Shown here: in pieces, positions 16,216 to 25,827 of the stretch | How the letters are laid out: each line of letters begins with the position of its first letter | How positions within the stretch are numbered: the first letter of the stretch is position 1 | NCBI RefSeq assembly: GCF_014205175.1 | Contig: NZ_JACHNA010000001.1 | Location: 1,054,001-1,118,000, forward strand | Length of the DNA: 64,000 nucleotides | Origin: Micrococcus cohnii | GTDB lineage: Bacteria; Actinomycetota; Actinomycetes; Actinomycetales; Micrococcaceae | Direction of reading: 5' to 3' | Notes under the pieces: model-generated | The model's input: the letters and a program-made list of their open reading frames with translations, nothing else | Told to the model about the DNA's origin: nothing | The model's database searches: none | Made by a program: the position numbers and the translations under genes

Positions 16216-18333
16216 ATGACCGAATCGCGCCACGACCCCGTGGTGGGCGCGCTCCTCGACGGCCGATACGAGGTGCGTTCGCTCATCGCGCGCGGCGGCA
16301 TGTCCACCGTCTACCTCGCTTCCGACACCCGGCTCGAACGCGACGTGGCGCTGAAGGTGATGCTGCCCCACCTCGCCGAGGACGACGCTCTCGTCGCCCG
16401 GTTCGAGCGAGAGGCGAAGACCGCGGCCCGCATCTCCCATCCGCACGTCGTCGGGGTGCTCGACCAGGGCCATGACCGCTTCGGGGGGCAGACGTTCGCC
16501 TACCTGGTGATGGAGCACGTGCCCGGGACCACGTTGCGCCACGTGATCCGTGAGGACGCCCCGCTGCCGGTGCGCGCCGCGTTCACGTACGTCCTTCCTC
16601 TGTTGGAGGGGCTCGCCGAAGCCCACGCACTCGGGCTGATGCACCGCGACGTCAAACCCGAGAACGTCCTGGTCAGCCCGACCGGGACGGTCAAGGTCGC
16701 CGACTTCGGTCTCTCTCGCGCCACGACGGCCCACACCTCGTCCGGCCAGGCCCTCGTCGGGACCGTCGCCTACCTCTCCCCCGAACTCATCTCCGGGTCC
16801 CCGGCGGACGCACGCTCGGACGTGTACGCCGTCGGGATCCTCCTGTATGAGCTGCTGACCGGCCGACAGCCCTTCACCGCCGCGAGCCCCGTTCAGGTCG
16901 CCTACAAGCACGTCAACGAGCGGGTGCCCTCACCCCGTGCCCTCACACCCACGGTTCCCGAGGCCATCGCCGACCTCGTCCTGTGGTGCACCGAACCGAC
17001 CCCGGACCGACGCCCCGACGACGCCTCCGTGCTGCTGGCCGCCGCGCACGAGCTGCTCGTCACCGAAGACCCCGAGCAGCTCGACGCCGTGCCGCCGCCC
17101 CGTGACGCCGCGGCGGAGCAGCCGGCGGATGCCTCCCCCACGGCGGCGGTCGTCTACGACCCCGAGGGCACGCACGCTCCCGAGCCCTTCGTGTCCCCCA
17201 CGCCGACCGATGGTGACGAGCAGACCGTCGTCCTGGACGCGGACCGAGTCCCACAGGAGCAGGCCACAACGGCTCTGCCGCCGCACGACGCCCACACCGT
17301 GCCACCGGGTGCCCGGGACGATGTCGACCCCGACGAGACGAGCGTGCTGCCGCGCACCGACGTGCCCACAGCGCAGACCCGGGCCACACCCGAGCCGGAC
17401 ACGGACGCCGGTGGCCCCGGCCGTGTCGGTGACGGTCCGCACGAGCCCGCCGACGATGAGGCCGCAGACCGGGGTGTCGCTGCGGTGCCGCCCGGGCCGC
17501 TCACCGCCGACGCGTCCCCAGCCGAGCCCGGCACGCACGCCGAGGACCCGGTCCCCGGCTCGCGTGCCGCGCGCCGTGCGGCGCGGCGGCCGAGTGTCGA
17601 TATCGGTGCCGGCACCCTGCGCACCCTGTTGATCGGGGTGGCGGTGACCCTGCTGCTGACCGGCATGGCGCTCATGCTCGGGTGGACGCTCGGCGCCGGG
17701 AACGTGCCGTTCTCATCGGCACAGGGCACGGTGCCCCCGCTGGTGGGAGCGCCGCGGGAGGCGGCCATGGCCGAGCTGGCCGCGACCGGCGTGCAGGTGG
17801 ATGTCAGTGCCGAACACGACGAGACCATGAGCGCCGGCTCCGTCATCGCCACGGTCCCCGCCGCGGGCGCCGCCGTCGGGAGAGGGGACCGTGTGCAGCT
17901 GACCGTCTCCTCCGGCCCCGCCCCCGTGCTCACGCCCGACCTGACCGGCGAGCAGGCAGAGTCGGCGCGCCTGAGCGCCCGCGACGCGGGCCTGCTCGCG
18001 CACGTGCGTGAGCGTCGGCATGACCGCGATGTGCCCGAGGGCGAGGTCATCTCCCAGGACCCCGAGCCCGGTGCCGAGTCCACCCGGAACTCCGTCGTCG
18101 AGCTCGTCGTCTCCTCGGGCCCCGCCTCCCACGCCGTGCCCGATGTGACGGGCCGCTCCTCCGAGCAGGCTCGCGAGCGGCTCGAAGAACTCGGCTTCGA
18201 GGTCCGAGACGACTCCCTGCCTGGGTCTTCGCTGCTGCGTCTGGGCGGACGCGAGGGGGCCGTCCTGCGCCAGGAGCCCGCCGCGGGGACCCGGCTGGAG
18301 GAAGGCCAGACCGTCACGCTGCGCTCCCTCTGA
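16216..18333 (+). CDS. pknL: PknL-type serine/threonine kinase with three PASTA domains
   Basis: This transmembrane Ser/Thr kinase of 705 residues has an N-terminal Hanks-type domain at about 17-280: glycine loop ARGGMSTVY, K47 in VALKV, HRDVKPEN with D145, and DFG with D163. An acidic Pro/Asp linker follows to about 460, then one membrane helix at about 470-493. Three extracellular PASTA repeats end the protein, starting near VPPLVGAPREAA, LTPDLTGEQAES and AVPDVTGRSSEQ. Mycobacterial PknL lacks PASTA domains, while corynebacterial PknL has them. Expected targets are the adjacent Rv2175c homologue and GarA. TACCCT at 16204-16209 places a transcription start on the A of the ATG, so it is probably leaderless; no ribosome site is visible. 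Confidence 0.9.
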   Translation: MTESRHDPVVGALLDGRYEVRSLIARGGMSTVYLASDTRLERDVALKVMLPHLAEDDALVARFEREAKTAARISHPHVVGVLDQGHDRFGGQTFAYLVMEHVPGTTLRHVIREDAPLPVRAAFTYVLPLLEGLAEAHALGLMHRDVKPENVLVSPTGTVKVADFGLSRATTAHTSSGQALVGTVAYLSPELISGSPADARSDVYAVGILLYELLTGRQPFTAASPVQVAYKHVNERVPSPRALTPTVPEAIADLVLWCTEPTPDRRPDDASVLLAAAHELLVTEDPEQLDAVPPPRDAAAEQPADASPTAAVVYDPEGTHAPEPFVSPTPTDGDEQTVVLDADRVPQEQATTALPPHDAHTVPPGARDDVDPDETSVLPRTDVPTAQTRATPEPDTDAGGPGRVGDGPHEPADDEAADRGVAAVPPGPLTADASPAEPGTHAEDPVPGSRAARRAARRPSVDIGAGTLRTLLIGVAVTLLLTGMALMLGWTLGAGNVPFSSAQGTVPPLVGAPREAAMAELAATGVQVDVSAEHDETMSAGSVIATVPAAGAAVGRGDRVQLTVSSGPAPVLTPDLTGEQAESARLSARDAGLLAHVRERRHDRDVPEGEVISQDPEPGAESTRNSVVELVVSSGPASHAVPDVTGRSSEQARERLEELGFEVRDDSLPGSSLLRLGGREGAVLRQEPAAGTRLEEGQTVTLRSL

Positions 18334-18346
18334 TCCCCCGGGCCGC

Positions 18347-19747
18347 TCAGCCGCGCGAGGTGTGGGCCAGCGCCGCCGTGACCGCGAAGGCCAATTCGAG
18401 TGACTGCTGGTGGTTCAGACGAGGATCGCACAGCGACTCGTAGTGCTCGGCGAACGCCGACTCCTCCACCACGTCCGCGCCGCCCAGGCATTCAGCGACG
18501 TCGTCGCCGGTGAGCTCCACGTGCATGCCTCCCGGGTGCGTGCCCAGCTGGCGATGCACGTCGAAGAACCCGGTCACCTCGTCCATGATGTCCTCGAAAC
18601 GACGCGTCTTGTACCCGTTCTTCGCTGTCACGGTGTTGCCGTGCATGGGGTCAGTGACCCACACCGGGCTCAGGCCGGCATCCCGCACACCGGCGACGAG
18701 GTCCGGCAGCACGTCGCGGATCCGCTCGGCGCCCATGCGGGTGATGAACGTGAGCCGACCCGGCTCCCGCTGCGGGTCCAGCTTCTCCGCCAGGGCGATC
18801 GCGTCGGCCGCCGTCGTGGTGGGCCCGAGCTTCACGCCGATCGGATTGCGCACGCGGGAGAGGAAGTCCACGTGCGCCTCGTCGACGGCGCGGGTCCGCT
18901 CCCCGATCCACAAGAAGTGCGCGCTCGTGGCGTAGGGGTCGCCCGTGCGGGAGTCCTCACGGGTCAGCGCCCGCTCATAGTCGAGCAGCAGGGCCTCGTG
19001 GGCCGAGTAGAATTCGGTGCGCCGCATCGCCTCGAAGTCGACGCCCGCCGCGTCCATGAAACGCACGGCGCGGTCGATCTCCGCCGCGATCTCCTCGTAT
19101 CGCGCGTAGGCCGGGTTGGCGAGGAAGCCCTGGTTCCACCGGTGCACGCTGCGCAGATCCGCGAAGCCGCCCTGTGTGAAGGCCCGGACCAGGTTCAGCG
19201 TCGACGCGGAGGTGTGGTACGCCTGCACCATCCGCCGGGCGTCATGCCGTCGAGACTGCGCGGTGAAGTCGTACCCGTTCACGATCTCGCCGCGGAAGGA
19301 GGGAAGCGTGACGCCCTCGCGCGTCTCGGTGTCCGACGAGCGGGGTTTGGCGAACTGACCGGCGATGCGCCCCATCTTCACGACGGGCACCGACGCACCA
19401 TACGTGAGCACGGCGGCCATCTGCAGGATCGTCTTCACCCGGGCGCTGATGCGGTTCGCGGTCGAGCCGGCGAACGTCTCTGCGCAGTCACCCCCGGTCA
19501 ACAGGAATGCCTCCCCGGCGGCGACGTCGGCCAGCCGGGTGCGCAGCACGTCCACCTCTCCGGCAAAGACGAGCGGAGGCACCTGTCCCAGCTCGGCCAC
19601 GGCCGCCTCAAACGCCTCGGCGTCGTGCCACTGCGGAGCCTGCCGAAGGGGCAGCTCACGCCACGCGTCGAGGCCGGGCGTGGTGGCCGGACCCTCCGAC
19701 GTGGCGGTGCCGAAGGCCAGGATCTCGTCACGCGATGCAGCATTCAT
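18347..19747 (-). CDS. aroG: Class II 3-deoxy-D-arabino-heptulosonate-7-phosphate synthase
   Basis: This enzyme condenses phosphoenolpyruvate with erythrose-4-phosphate, the first step of the shikimate pathway. The 466-residue product is a plant-like (class II) DAHP synthase: LRQAPQWHD near the start, then PPLVFAGEVD and FLLTGGDCAETF. The metal/substrate segments GRIAGQFAKPRS, WVTDPMHGNT and HPGGMHVELTG follow. It is convergent with pknL (13 nt apart). ATG 19747 is preceded by TAGGCT ending 7 nt upstream, a leaderless pattern. The neighbourhood matches mycobacterial Rv2178c. Feedback control through chorismate mutase is known in the family but not visible here. Confidence 0.95.
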   Translation of the reverse strand: MNAASRDEILAFGTATSEGPATTPGLDAWRELPLRQAPQWHDAEAFEAAVAELGQVPPLVFAGEVDVLRTRLADVAAGEAFLLTGGDCAETFAGSTANRISARVKTILQMAAVLTYGASVPVVKMGRIAGQFAKPRSSDTETREGVTLPSFRGEIVNGYDFTAQSRRHDARRMVQAYHTSASTLNLVRAFTQGGFADLRSVHRWNQGFLANPAYARYEEIAAEIDRAVRFMDAAGVDFEAMRRTEFYSAHEALLLDYERALTREDSRTGDPYATSAHFLWIGERTRAVDEAHVDFLSRVRNPIGVKLGPTTTAADAIALAEKLDPQREPGRLTFITRMGAERIRDVLPDLVAGVRDAGLSPVWVTDPMHGNTVTAKNGYKTRRFEDIMDEVTGFFDVHRQLGTHPGGMHVELTGDDVAECLGGADVVEESAFAEHYESLCDPRLNHQQSLELAFAVTAALAHTSRG

Positions 19748-19829
19748 GGGCCCAGCCTAGGGGGTCGTCGACGAACCGGGGACGCGCCATGACACCCGGT
19801 TCACTGTGCGAGACGCCGGCCGAGTCGCC

Positions 19830-20531
19830 TCAGGACGTCCCGGGCCGGTGCACTCGCCCGGCCTTGACGTCGGCGGCGTAGAGGTCCACGTACTCCTGTC
19901 CGGACAGACGGCGGATGGCCTCCATGATCTCGTCGGTGACCTGACGCAGCACGGCGATGTCCTGCGCCTGCTCGCGCAGGTGGCTGAAGTCCAACGGCTC
20001 GCCGAAGATCACGCCCACCCGCCGGATCGTGGGCACCGTCCGTCCGATCGGCTGGACACGGTCGGTGCCGATCATCGCGATCGGCACCACCGGCACACCC
20101 GCGGCCAGGGCCAGCTTCGCGACGCCGATCTTGCCGCGGTGCAGGCGTCCGTCCGGGCTGCGCGTGCCCTCGGGGTAGATGCCCAGCAGCTTGCCCGCAC
20201 GCAGCGCATCCAGGCCGGCGTCGAGCGAACGCAGGGACGCCGCTCCGCCCGACCGGTCCATGGGCAGCTGGTTGGCGGCTTCGAAGAAGCGTCGGGTCAC
20301 CCAGCCCTTCACGCCGGAGCCGGTGAAGTACTCCATCTTGGCGAGGAAGTGCACCTGTCGGTCCAGCAGCGCCGGCATGAACACCGAGTCCGAGAAGGAC
20401 AAGTGGTTCGAGGCGAGGATCGCGCCGCCGGTCTCGGGCACGTTGGCGCGGCCCTTCACCCACGGCCGGAACAGCAGCCTCGTGATCGGCGAGACCACGA
20501 ACGTGCGGGCAGACCAGTAGAAGGTGGACAT
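19830..20531 (-). CDS. plsC: 1-acyl-sn-glycerol-3-phosphate acyltransferase (PlsC family)
   Basis: PlsC acylates lysophosphatidic acid to phosphatidic acid at the membrane. The 233-residue product has the acyltransferase HX4D motif in SNHLSFSD, the FFEAANQLPMDR segment, and the EGTRSPDGRLHRG motif. A hydrophobic N-terminal region (FVVSPITRLLF) may associate with membrane. ATG 20531 was chosen because AGGAGGGAC lies immediately upstream; an in-frame ATG at 20576 has no ribosome site. It corresponds in position to mycobacterial Rv2182c. Substrate specificity within the PlsC superfamily cannot be settled from sequence. Confidence 0.9.
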   Translation of the reverse strand: MSTFYWSARTFVVSPITRLLFRPWVKGRANVPETGGAILASNHLSFSDSVFMPALLDRQVHFLAKMEYFTGSGVKGWVTRRFFEAANQLPMDRSGGAASLRSLDAGLDALRAGKLLGIYPEGTRSPDGRLHRGKIGVAKLALAAGVPVVPIAMIGTDRVQPIGRTVPTIRRVGVIFGEPLDFSHLREQAQDIAVLRQVTDEIMEAIRRLSGQEYVDLYAADVKAGRVHRPGTS

Positions 20532-20608
20532 GTCCCTCCTGGTGTGTGTCAATGACGCCGGGCGGCCGGAGATCATCCGACCGGGAACATCCTACGGGGA
20601 CAGGCGAA

Positions 20609-22048
20609 TCAGAGCGGGGCGGGCACGTCGAGGCCGAGCAGCGCGTTCTCGACGACCTCGCTCAGCGCCGGATGGATCCAGTACTGTCCTCGAGCCATCG
20701 TGTGGGCGTCGAGTCCGAACGACATGGCCTGCACCAGCGGCTGGATCAGGTTCGCCGCGTCGGGGCCGATCAGGTGGGCGCCCAGCAGCCGGCCGGTCTC
20801 GCGGTCGGCGACGAGCTTGCAGATCCCTTCGGTGTCCTCCATCGCCCAGCCGTAGGCGACATCGCCGAACCCCTGTTCCTTGACGGTGACCCGGTCGGCG
20901 CCCAGACGCGCGACCGCTTGGGCCTCGGTGAGCCCCGCCGCGGCGATCTGCGGGCGGGTGAACACCGCGGCCGGCACCGGGTCGAGGTCCGCGGCCCGCA
21001 GTCGTTCAGGATTCTCGAGGTTGTGGGCCACCACGCGCGCTTCGTAGTTGGCCACGTGCTTGAGCTGCCACGTGTTGGCGATGTCGCCCAGGGCCCACAC
21101 GCCCGGCACCGGCTCGCCGTCAGCCAGCACCCGCTGGAACCGGTCGACGGCCAGAACGCCGTCCTCGGTCACGTCGAAGCCGGCGGCCGCCGCATCGATC
21201 CGATCGACGTTGGGTGTGCGGCCCGTCGCCACCAGAACGAGGTCCGCATCGATGGTCGATCCATCGGAGAGCCGCACCCGGGCGGCGTCATCGGTGTCTT
21301 CCACGCCGGCCACCTGCGTCTCGAGGCGCAGGTCCCACTGCTCGGCGGCGATGCGCGTGAAGGTCCGTGCGACGGTCTCATCGTGCGCGCTCAGCAGCCG
21401 TGCGCCGCGCACCACCTGCGTGACCTGCGTGCCGAAGGCCGAGAAGACCGAGGCGAACTCCGCGCCGACGAATCCGCCGCCCATCACGACGAGGCGCTCG
21501 GGCAGTTCCTCCAGGCGCATGATCGTGTCCGAGGTGTGCACGCGCGGACCGGCCAGACCCGGCAGCTCCGGCAGCGTCGGACGTGAGCCGGCGGCGACGA
21601 CGACCTGCGCGCCGCGCAGACGCCGCCCCGAGTCCGTGACCAGCTCGCGCAGCCCGGTGAACCGGGCCCGTTCGGCGACGACAGTGACGTGCTCCTGCTC
21701 GTCGCGACGGAATCGCAGCCCGGCCTCGCTGATCGCGTCGACCCGACCGAAGACGCGATCCCGCAGTGCGGCGAAATCCACCCGGCCAGCGGGCAGCTGC
21801 ACGTCCACGCGCGCCGCGTCGGCCGAGGCCGCCGCGAGCGAGGCCGGGTATGCGTACATCTTCGTCGGAATGCAGCCGCGATTCAGGCAGGTCCCGCCGA
21901 AAACCCCGTCATCGACGATCGCGACGCGGCGGTCGGCCCACTGCTCACCGATCAGGGAGTTGCCCGACCCCGAGCCCACGATGATGAGGTCGAACTGTTC
22001 CACCCCCCGGTCAGAGGTGTGTGCGGTATCGGAGTTCTGCTCAGTCAT
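20609..22048 (-). CDS. mtr: Mycothione reductase
   Basis: This NADPH-dependent flavoprotein disulfide reductase restores mycothiol from mycothione, the actinobacterial counterpart of glutathione reductase. The 479-residue product has an FAD-binding motif IVGSGSGNSL at 23-32 and the redox-active pair C54 and C59 in GGTCLNRGCIPTK. An NADPH domain (MGGGFVGAEFASVF) and a C-terminal dimerisation domain follow, with the proton-relay histidine in IHPALSEVVENAL. The GCIPTKMYxY stretch fits mycothione reductase better than lipoamide dehydrogenase, which lacks the SGSG start. TATGCT ends 7 nt before the ATG, a leaderless pattern, though GGGAG also precedes it. Confidence 0.9.
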   Translation of the reverse strand: MTEQNSDTAHTSDRGVEQFDLIIVGSGSGNSLIGEQWADRRVAIVDDGVFGGTCLNRGCIPTKMYAYPASLAAASADAARVDVQLPAGRVDFAALRDRVFGRVDAISEAGLRFRRDEQEHVTVVAERARFTGLRELVTDSGRRLRGAQVVVAAGSRPTLPELPGLAGPRVHTSDTIMRLEELPERLVVMGGGFVGAEFASVFSAFGTQVTQVVRGARLLSAHDETVARTFTRIAAEQWDLRLETQVAGVEDTDDAARVRLSDGSTIDADLVLVATGRTPNVDRIDAAAAGFDVTEDGVLAVDRFQRVLADGEPVPGVWALGDIANTWQLKHVANYEARVVAHNLENPERLRAADLDPVPAAVFTRPQIAAAGLTEAQAVARLGADRVTVKEQGFGDVAYGWAMEDTEGICKLVADRETGRLLGAHLIGPDAANLIQPLVQAMSFGLDAHTMARGQYWIHPALSEVVENALLGLDVPAPL

Positions 22049-22137
22049 GCTCCCAGCATACGGACGCCGATGGGCCGGGGCCGGCGGGGTGCTCCCCCGT
22101 CGGCCCCGGCCCGCTCACGACTCTGGGTCCGGCAGCC

Positions 22138-25100
22138 TCACTCGATGACGACGATCAGGTCGCCGCCGTTGACCGGGGTCGTCTCGTCCAGCACGACTCG
22201 ACGGACGGTGCCGGCGACCGGCGTGGTGATCGCCGCCTCCATCTTCATCGCCTCGATGGTCGCGATCGGGTCGCCGGCCTGCACCTGGTCCCCCTCGGCG
22301 ACGGTGACCGTGACGGAGCCGGCGAAGGGCGCGGGGACCTGGCCCGGCTGCGAGGCGTCCGCCTTCTCGGCCGCCTTGACCGTCGACTCGACCGAGGTGT
22401 CCCGCACCATCACCTGGCGCATCTGTCCGTTGAGGGTGACCATGACCATGCGCATGCCCTTGTCGTCGGGCTCGGACACCGACTGCAGCACCGCCAGCAA
22501 GCGCACACCGCGGCCCAACGAGATCACGTGCTCCCGGCCGGGCACGAGCCCGTAGAGGAAGTCACGCGTGTGCAGCGTGGACGTGTCACCGTACTGATCG
22601 ACGTGCTGGTCATAGTCCTTGGTCGGACCGGGGAACAGCAGACGGTTCAGCGCCTGACGACGCTCGGCGCCCTGCTGGCTCAGAAGCCGCTCGTCTTCCG
22701 CCGGGATCTCCTCGACGCCGCCGCCCTCACGCCGCCCCTGCAGGGCGTTCGTCCGGAACGGCTCGGGCCAGCCGCCGGGCGGGTCGCCCAGCTCGCCGCG
22801 CAGGAAGCCGACCACCGAATCCGGGATGTCGAAGTCCTGCGGCCGCGCGCGGAACTCCTCCGGATCGACGCCGCGGCCGACCAGCTGCAGGGCCAGATCG
22901 CCGACGACCTTCGAGGACGGGGTCACCTTGACGATGTTGCCGAGCATGTCGTTGGCAGCGGCGTACATCGACTCGATCTGCTCGAAGTGCTCGCCGAGGC
23001 CCAGGGCGATCGCCTGAGTGCGCAGGTTGGACAGCTGCCCGCCGGGGATCTCGTGGTGGTAGACACGGCCGGTCGGGGCCTTGAGACCGGCCTCGAACGG
23101 GGCGTAGATCGAGCGCACCGACTCCCAGTACGGCTCCATGGCCGCCGCCGCATCCAAGGTCAGACCGGTGTCGCGCTCGGTGTGCTCAAGCGCGGCCACC
23201 AGTGCCGACAGCGGCACCTGGCTGGTCGTTCCCGCCAGCGACGCGGTGGCGGCGTCCACGGCGTCCACACCCGCCTCCGCGGCGGCGAGCAAGGTGGCCA
23301 ACTGGCCGCCCGCCGTGTCGTGGGTGTGCAGATGCACCGGCAGGTCGAACTCCTCGCGCAGGGCCGTGACGAGCTCGCGCGCCGCGGCCGGGCGCAGCAG
23401 GCCCGCCATGTCCTTGATGGCCAGGATGTGGGCGCCGGCGTCGACCATCTTCCGGGCCAGGTCGAGGTAGTAGTCGAGCGTGTAGAGCCGCTCGTCCGGG
23501 TCCGTCATGTTGCCCGTGTAGCACAGGGCCGCCTCGGCCACCGCGGTGCCGGTCGCGCGGACCGCCTCGATCGCCGGCGTGATCTGGCTGACGTCGTTCA
23601 GGGCGTCGAAGATGCGGAAGACGTCGACGCCCGTGGCGGCCGCCTCCTGCACGAACGCGTCGGTCACCTGCTGCGGATACGGCGTGTAACCGACAGTGTT
23701 GCGGCCGCGCAGCAGCATCTGGATCGGGATGTTCGGCATTTCAGCGCGCAGCAACTCGAGCCGGTGCCACGGGTCCTCGGCCAAGAAGCGCAGCGCGACG
23801 TCGTAGGTCGCCCCACCCCACGCCTCGACGGAGAACAGTCCGGGCAGGGTGTGCGCAACGGCCGGTGCGGCCGCCAGCAGATCACGCGTGCGCACACGGG
23901 TCGCCAGAAGCGACTGGTGGGCGTCACGGAACGTCGTGTCGGTGACCGCCAGGGCCGTCTGCTCGCGCAGCGCCCGGGCGAACCCCTCAGGGCCCTTCTC
24001 CAGCAGCACGTCGCGCCAGCCCGACGGCGGGGTGTTGTCCGGGTCGCGGCTCGGTCCGTCGAACGGCGACCGGTCCGGCTCCTGGGACTTGTCGCCGGGG
24101 TGGGCGGGCAGCCGGTCGCGCGGGTCGATGCCGTCGATCCGCTCACCGTGCGGCCGGTTCACCGTGACGTCGGCGAGGTACTGCAGCGCCTTCGATCCGC
24201 GGTTCTTCGAGCGGTTCACGCGCGCCAGCTCGGGGTGCGCGTCGATGAAGTCCGTAGCGACGTCACCGGCGAGGAACTGCTCGTCGTCGAGCACGTTCAT
24301 CAGGAACGGGATGTTGGTCGCGACGCCACGGATGCGGAACTCGGCCAGCGCACGGCGGGCGCGGTGCACCGCAGTCAGGTAGTCCCGGCCGCGGCACGTC
24401 AGCTTGACCAGCATCGAGTCGAAGTGCGGGCTGATCTCGGCCCCGGCGTAAATGGTGCCGCCATCCAGGCGCACACCGGACCCGCCGGCCGAGCGATAGG
24501 CCGTGATCGTGCCGGTGTCCGGACGGAAGCCGTTGGCCGGGTCTTCCGTGGTGATGCGGCACTGCATCGCGAAGCCGCGCGGCGCCAAGCGGTCCTGAGA
24601 GATCCCCAGCTCGGCGAGGCTCGCGCCGGCGGCGATGCGCAGCTGGGCACCCACCAGGTCGACGTCCGTGACCTCCTCGGTCACGGTGTGCTCGACCTGG
24701 ATGCGGGGGTTCATCTCGATGAAGACGTGCTGGCCGGCCCGCTCGCCGGCGGTGTCCACGAGGAACTCCACGGTGCCGGCGTTGACGTATCCCATCTCCT
24801 TGGCGAAGGCGACGGCGTCACGATGCAGCGCCTGACGGATGTCCTCGTCCAGGTTCGGCGCGGGCGCCATCTCGACGACCTTCTGATGGCGACGCTGTAG
24901 CGAGCAGTCGCGCTCGAACAGGTGCACGACGTCGCCGTGCGAGTCCGCGAGCACCTGCACCTCGATGTGGCGCGGGCGCAGCACGGCCTGCTCGAGGAAG
25001 ACGGTCGGGTCGCCGAACGCGGTGTCCGCCTCGCGCATGGCGGCCTCGAGGCTGCCACGCAGGTCCTCGGCCCGCTCGACGCGGCGCATGCCGCGGCCGC

Positions 25101-25659
25101 CGCCGCCGGCCACGGCCTTCACGAAGATCGGGAAGCCGATCGTCTCGGCTTGCTCGAGCAGCCAGTCCACATCATCGCTGGGCTCCGAGGACGCCAGCGT
25201 CGGGATGCCCGCCCGCTTGGCGGCGCGCAGGGCCTCGACCTTGTTGCCGGTCAGCTCGAGCACATCCGCCGGAGGACCGACGAAGGTGATGCCGTTCTCG
25301 GCGGCGACACGCGCCAGCTGCGCGTTCTCGGACAGGAAGCCGTAGCCCGGGTAAATCGCGTCCGCGCCGGCGTCCTTGGCGACACGGATGATCTCGTCGA
25401 CGTCGAGGTACGCCCGAATGGGGTGCCCTTCCTCGCCGATGCGGTAGGCCTCGTCCGCCTTCTGCCGGTGGATCGAGTTGCGGTCCTCGTACGGGAACAC
25501 CGCCACGGTGCGGGCTCCCTGCTCGTAGCATGCACGGAATGCACGCACCGCGATCTCACCGCGGTTGGCCACGAGGACCTTGCTGAACATGGTCGATCCG
25601 TCGGAGCGATCCGCCCTCACGGCGCCGGAGGACTCATTCTTCGCTTCAGTGGTGGTCAT
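22138..25659 (-). CDS. pyc: Pyruvate carboxylase (single-chain, biotin-dependent)
   Basis: This anaplerotic enzyme makes oxaloacetate from pyruvate, bicarbonate and ATP. The 1173-residue product contains a biotin carboxylase domain opening MFSKVLVANRGEIAVRAF, the ATP-grasp loop AVAGGGGRGMRRV and IEVQVLAD. The carboxyltransferase domain has TDTTFRDAHQSLLATRVRT and the metal histidines in HLHTHDT. The C-terminal biotinyl domain has EAMKM, lysine about 1139. Start choice is open: ATG 25659 gives 23 extra residues; ATG 25590 matches the usual family start. Neither has a good ribosome site. An 18-bp dyad lies 24 nt upstream of 25659. It is transcribed alone, 89 nt downstream of mtr's start. Confidence 0.95.
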   Translation of the reverse strand: MTTTEAKNESSGAVRADRSDGSTMFSKVLVANRGEIAVRAFRACYEQGARTVAVFPYEDRNSIHRQKADEAYRIGEEGHPIRAYLDVDEIIRVAKDAGADAIYPGYGFLSENAQLARVAAENGITFVGPPADVLELTGNKVEALRAAKRAGIPTLASSEPSDDVDWLLEQAETIGFPIFVKAVAGGGGRGMRRVERAEDLRGSLEAAMREADTAFGDPTVFLEQAVLRPRHIEVQVLADSHGDVVHLFERDCSLQRRHQKVVEMAPAPNLDEDIRQALHRDAVAFAKEMGYVNAGTVEFLVDTAGERAGQHVFIEMNPRIQVEHTVTEEVTDVDLVGAQLRIAAGASLAELGISQDRLAPRGFAMQCRITTEDPANGFRPDTGTITAYRSAGGSGVRLDGGTIYAGAEISPHFDSMLVKLTCRGRDYLTAVHRARRALAEFRIRGVATNIPFLMNVLDDEQFLAGDVATDFIDAHPELARVNRSKNRGSKALQYLADVTVNRPHGERIDGIDPRDRLPAHPGDKSQEPDRSPFDGPSRDPDNTPPSGWRDVLLEKGPEGFARALREQTALAVTDTTFRDAHQSLLATRVRTRDLLAAAPAVAHTLPGLFSVEAWGGATYDVALRFLAEDPWHRLELLRAEMPNIPIQMLLRGRNTVGYTPYPQQVTDAFVQEAAATGVDVFRIFDALNDVSQITPAIEAVRATGTAVAEAALCYTGNMTDPDERLYTLDYYLDLARKMVDAGAHILAIKDMAGLLRPAAARELVTALREEFDLPVHLHTHDTAGGQLATLLAAAEAGVDAVDAATASLAGTTSQVPLSALVAALEHTERDTGLTLDAAAAMEPYWESVRSIYAPFEAGLKAPTGRVYHHEIPGGQLSNLRTQAIALGLGEHFEQIESMYAAANDMLGNIVKVTPSSKVVGDLALQLVGRGVDPEEFRARPQDFDIPDSVVGFLRGELGDPPGGWPEPFRTNALQGRREGGGVEEIPAEDERLLSQQGAERRQALNRLLFPGPTKDYDQHVDQYGDTSTLHTRDFLYGLVPGREHVISLGRGVRLLAVLQSVSEPDDKGMRMVMVTLNGQMRQVMVRDTSVESTVKAAEKADASQPGQVPAPFAGSVTVTVAEGDQVQAGDPIATIEAMKMEAAITTPVAGTVRRVVLDETTPVNGGDLIVVIE

Positions 25660-25682
25660 GTCAGGAAGTGTGCCACAGCAGT

Positions 25683-25700
25683 TGTGTCACTCACGACACA
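25683..25700. promoter_or_regulatory. Perfect dyad upstream of pyc, possible operator
   Basis: TGTGTC and GACACA form a perfect 6-bp inverted repeat around six central bases. The half-site resembles CRP/GlxR-type TGTGA halves, but the spacing (18 bp overall) is longer than the usual 16. It sits 24-41 nt upstream of the upper pyc start, where a regulator of anaplerosis could bind. Confidence 0.45.
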
Positions 25701-25827
25701 TTCTGCGCGCGGACACGAATGTGGTCAGACCATTGCCCTCGTTCCCGGCCAGGACACGACGACGCCCCGCCACAGACATGACGGGGCACACATGAATGCG
25801 GTCCGGGCCGCTCGCGGACTCGGACGG

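Noticed and set aside
17154-18491. Minus-strand frame of 445 codons opposite pknL
   Set aside because: It is low-complexity Ser/Arg/Pro sequence antisense to clear kinase linker and PASTA domains.
25683-25700. Standard GlxR/CRP site before pyc
   Set aside because: The arms are TGTGTC/GACACA with 6-bp spacing (18 bp total), not TGTGA-N6-TCACA (16 bp); retained only as an unassigned dyad.
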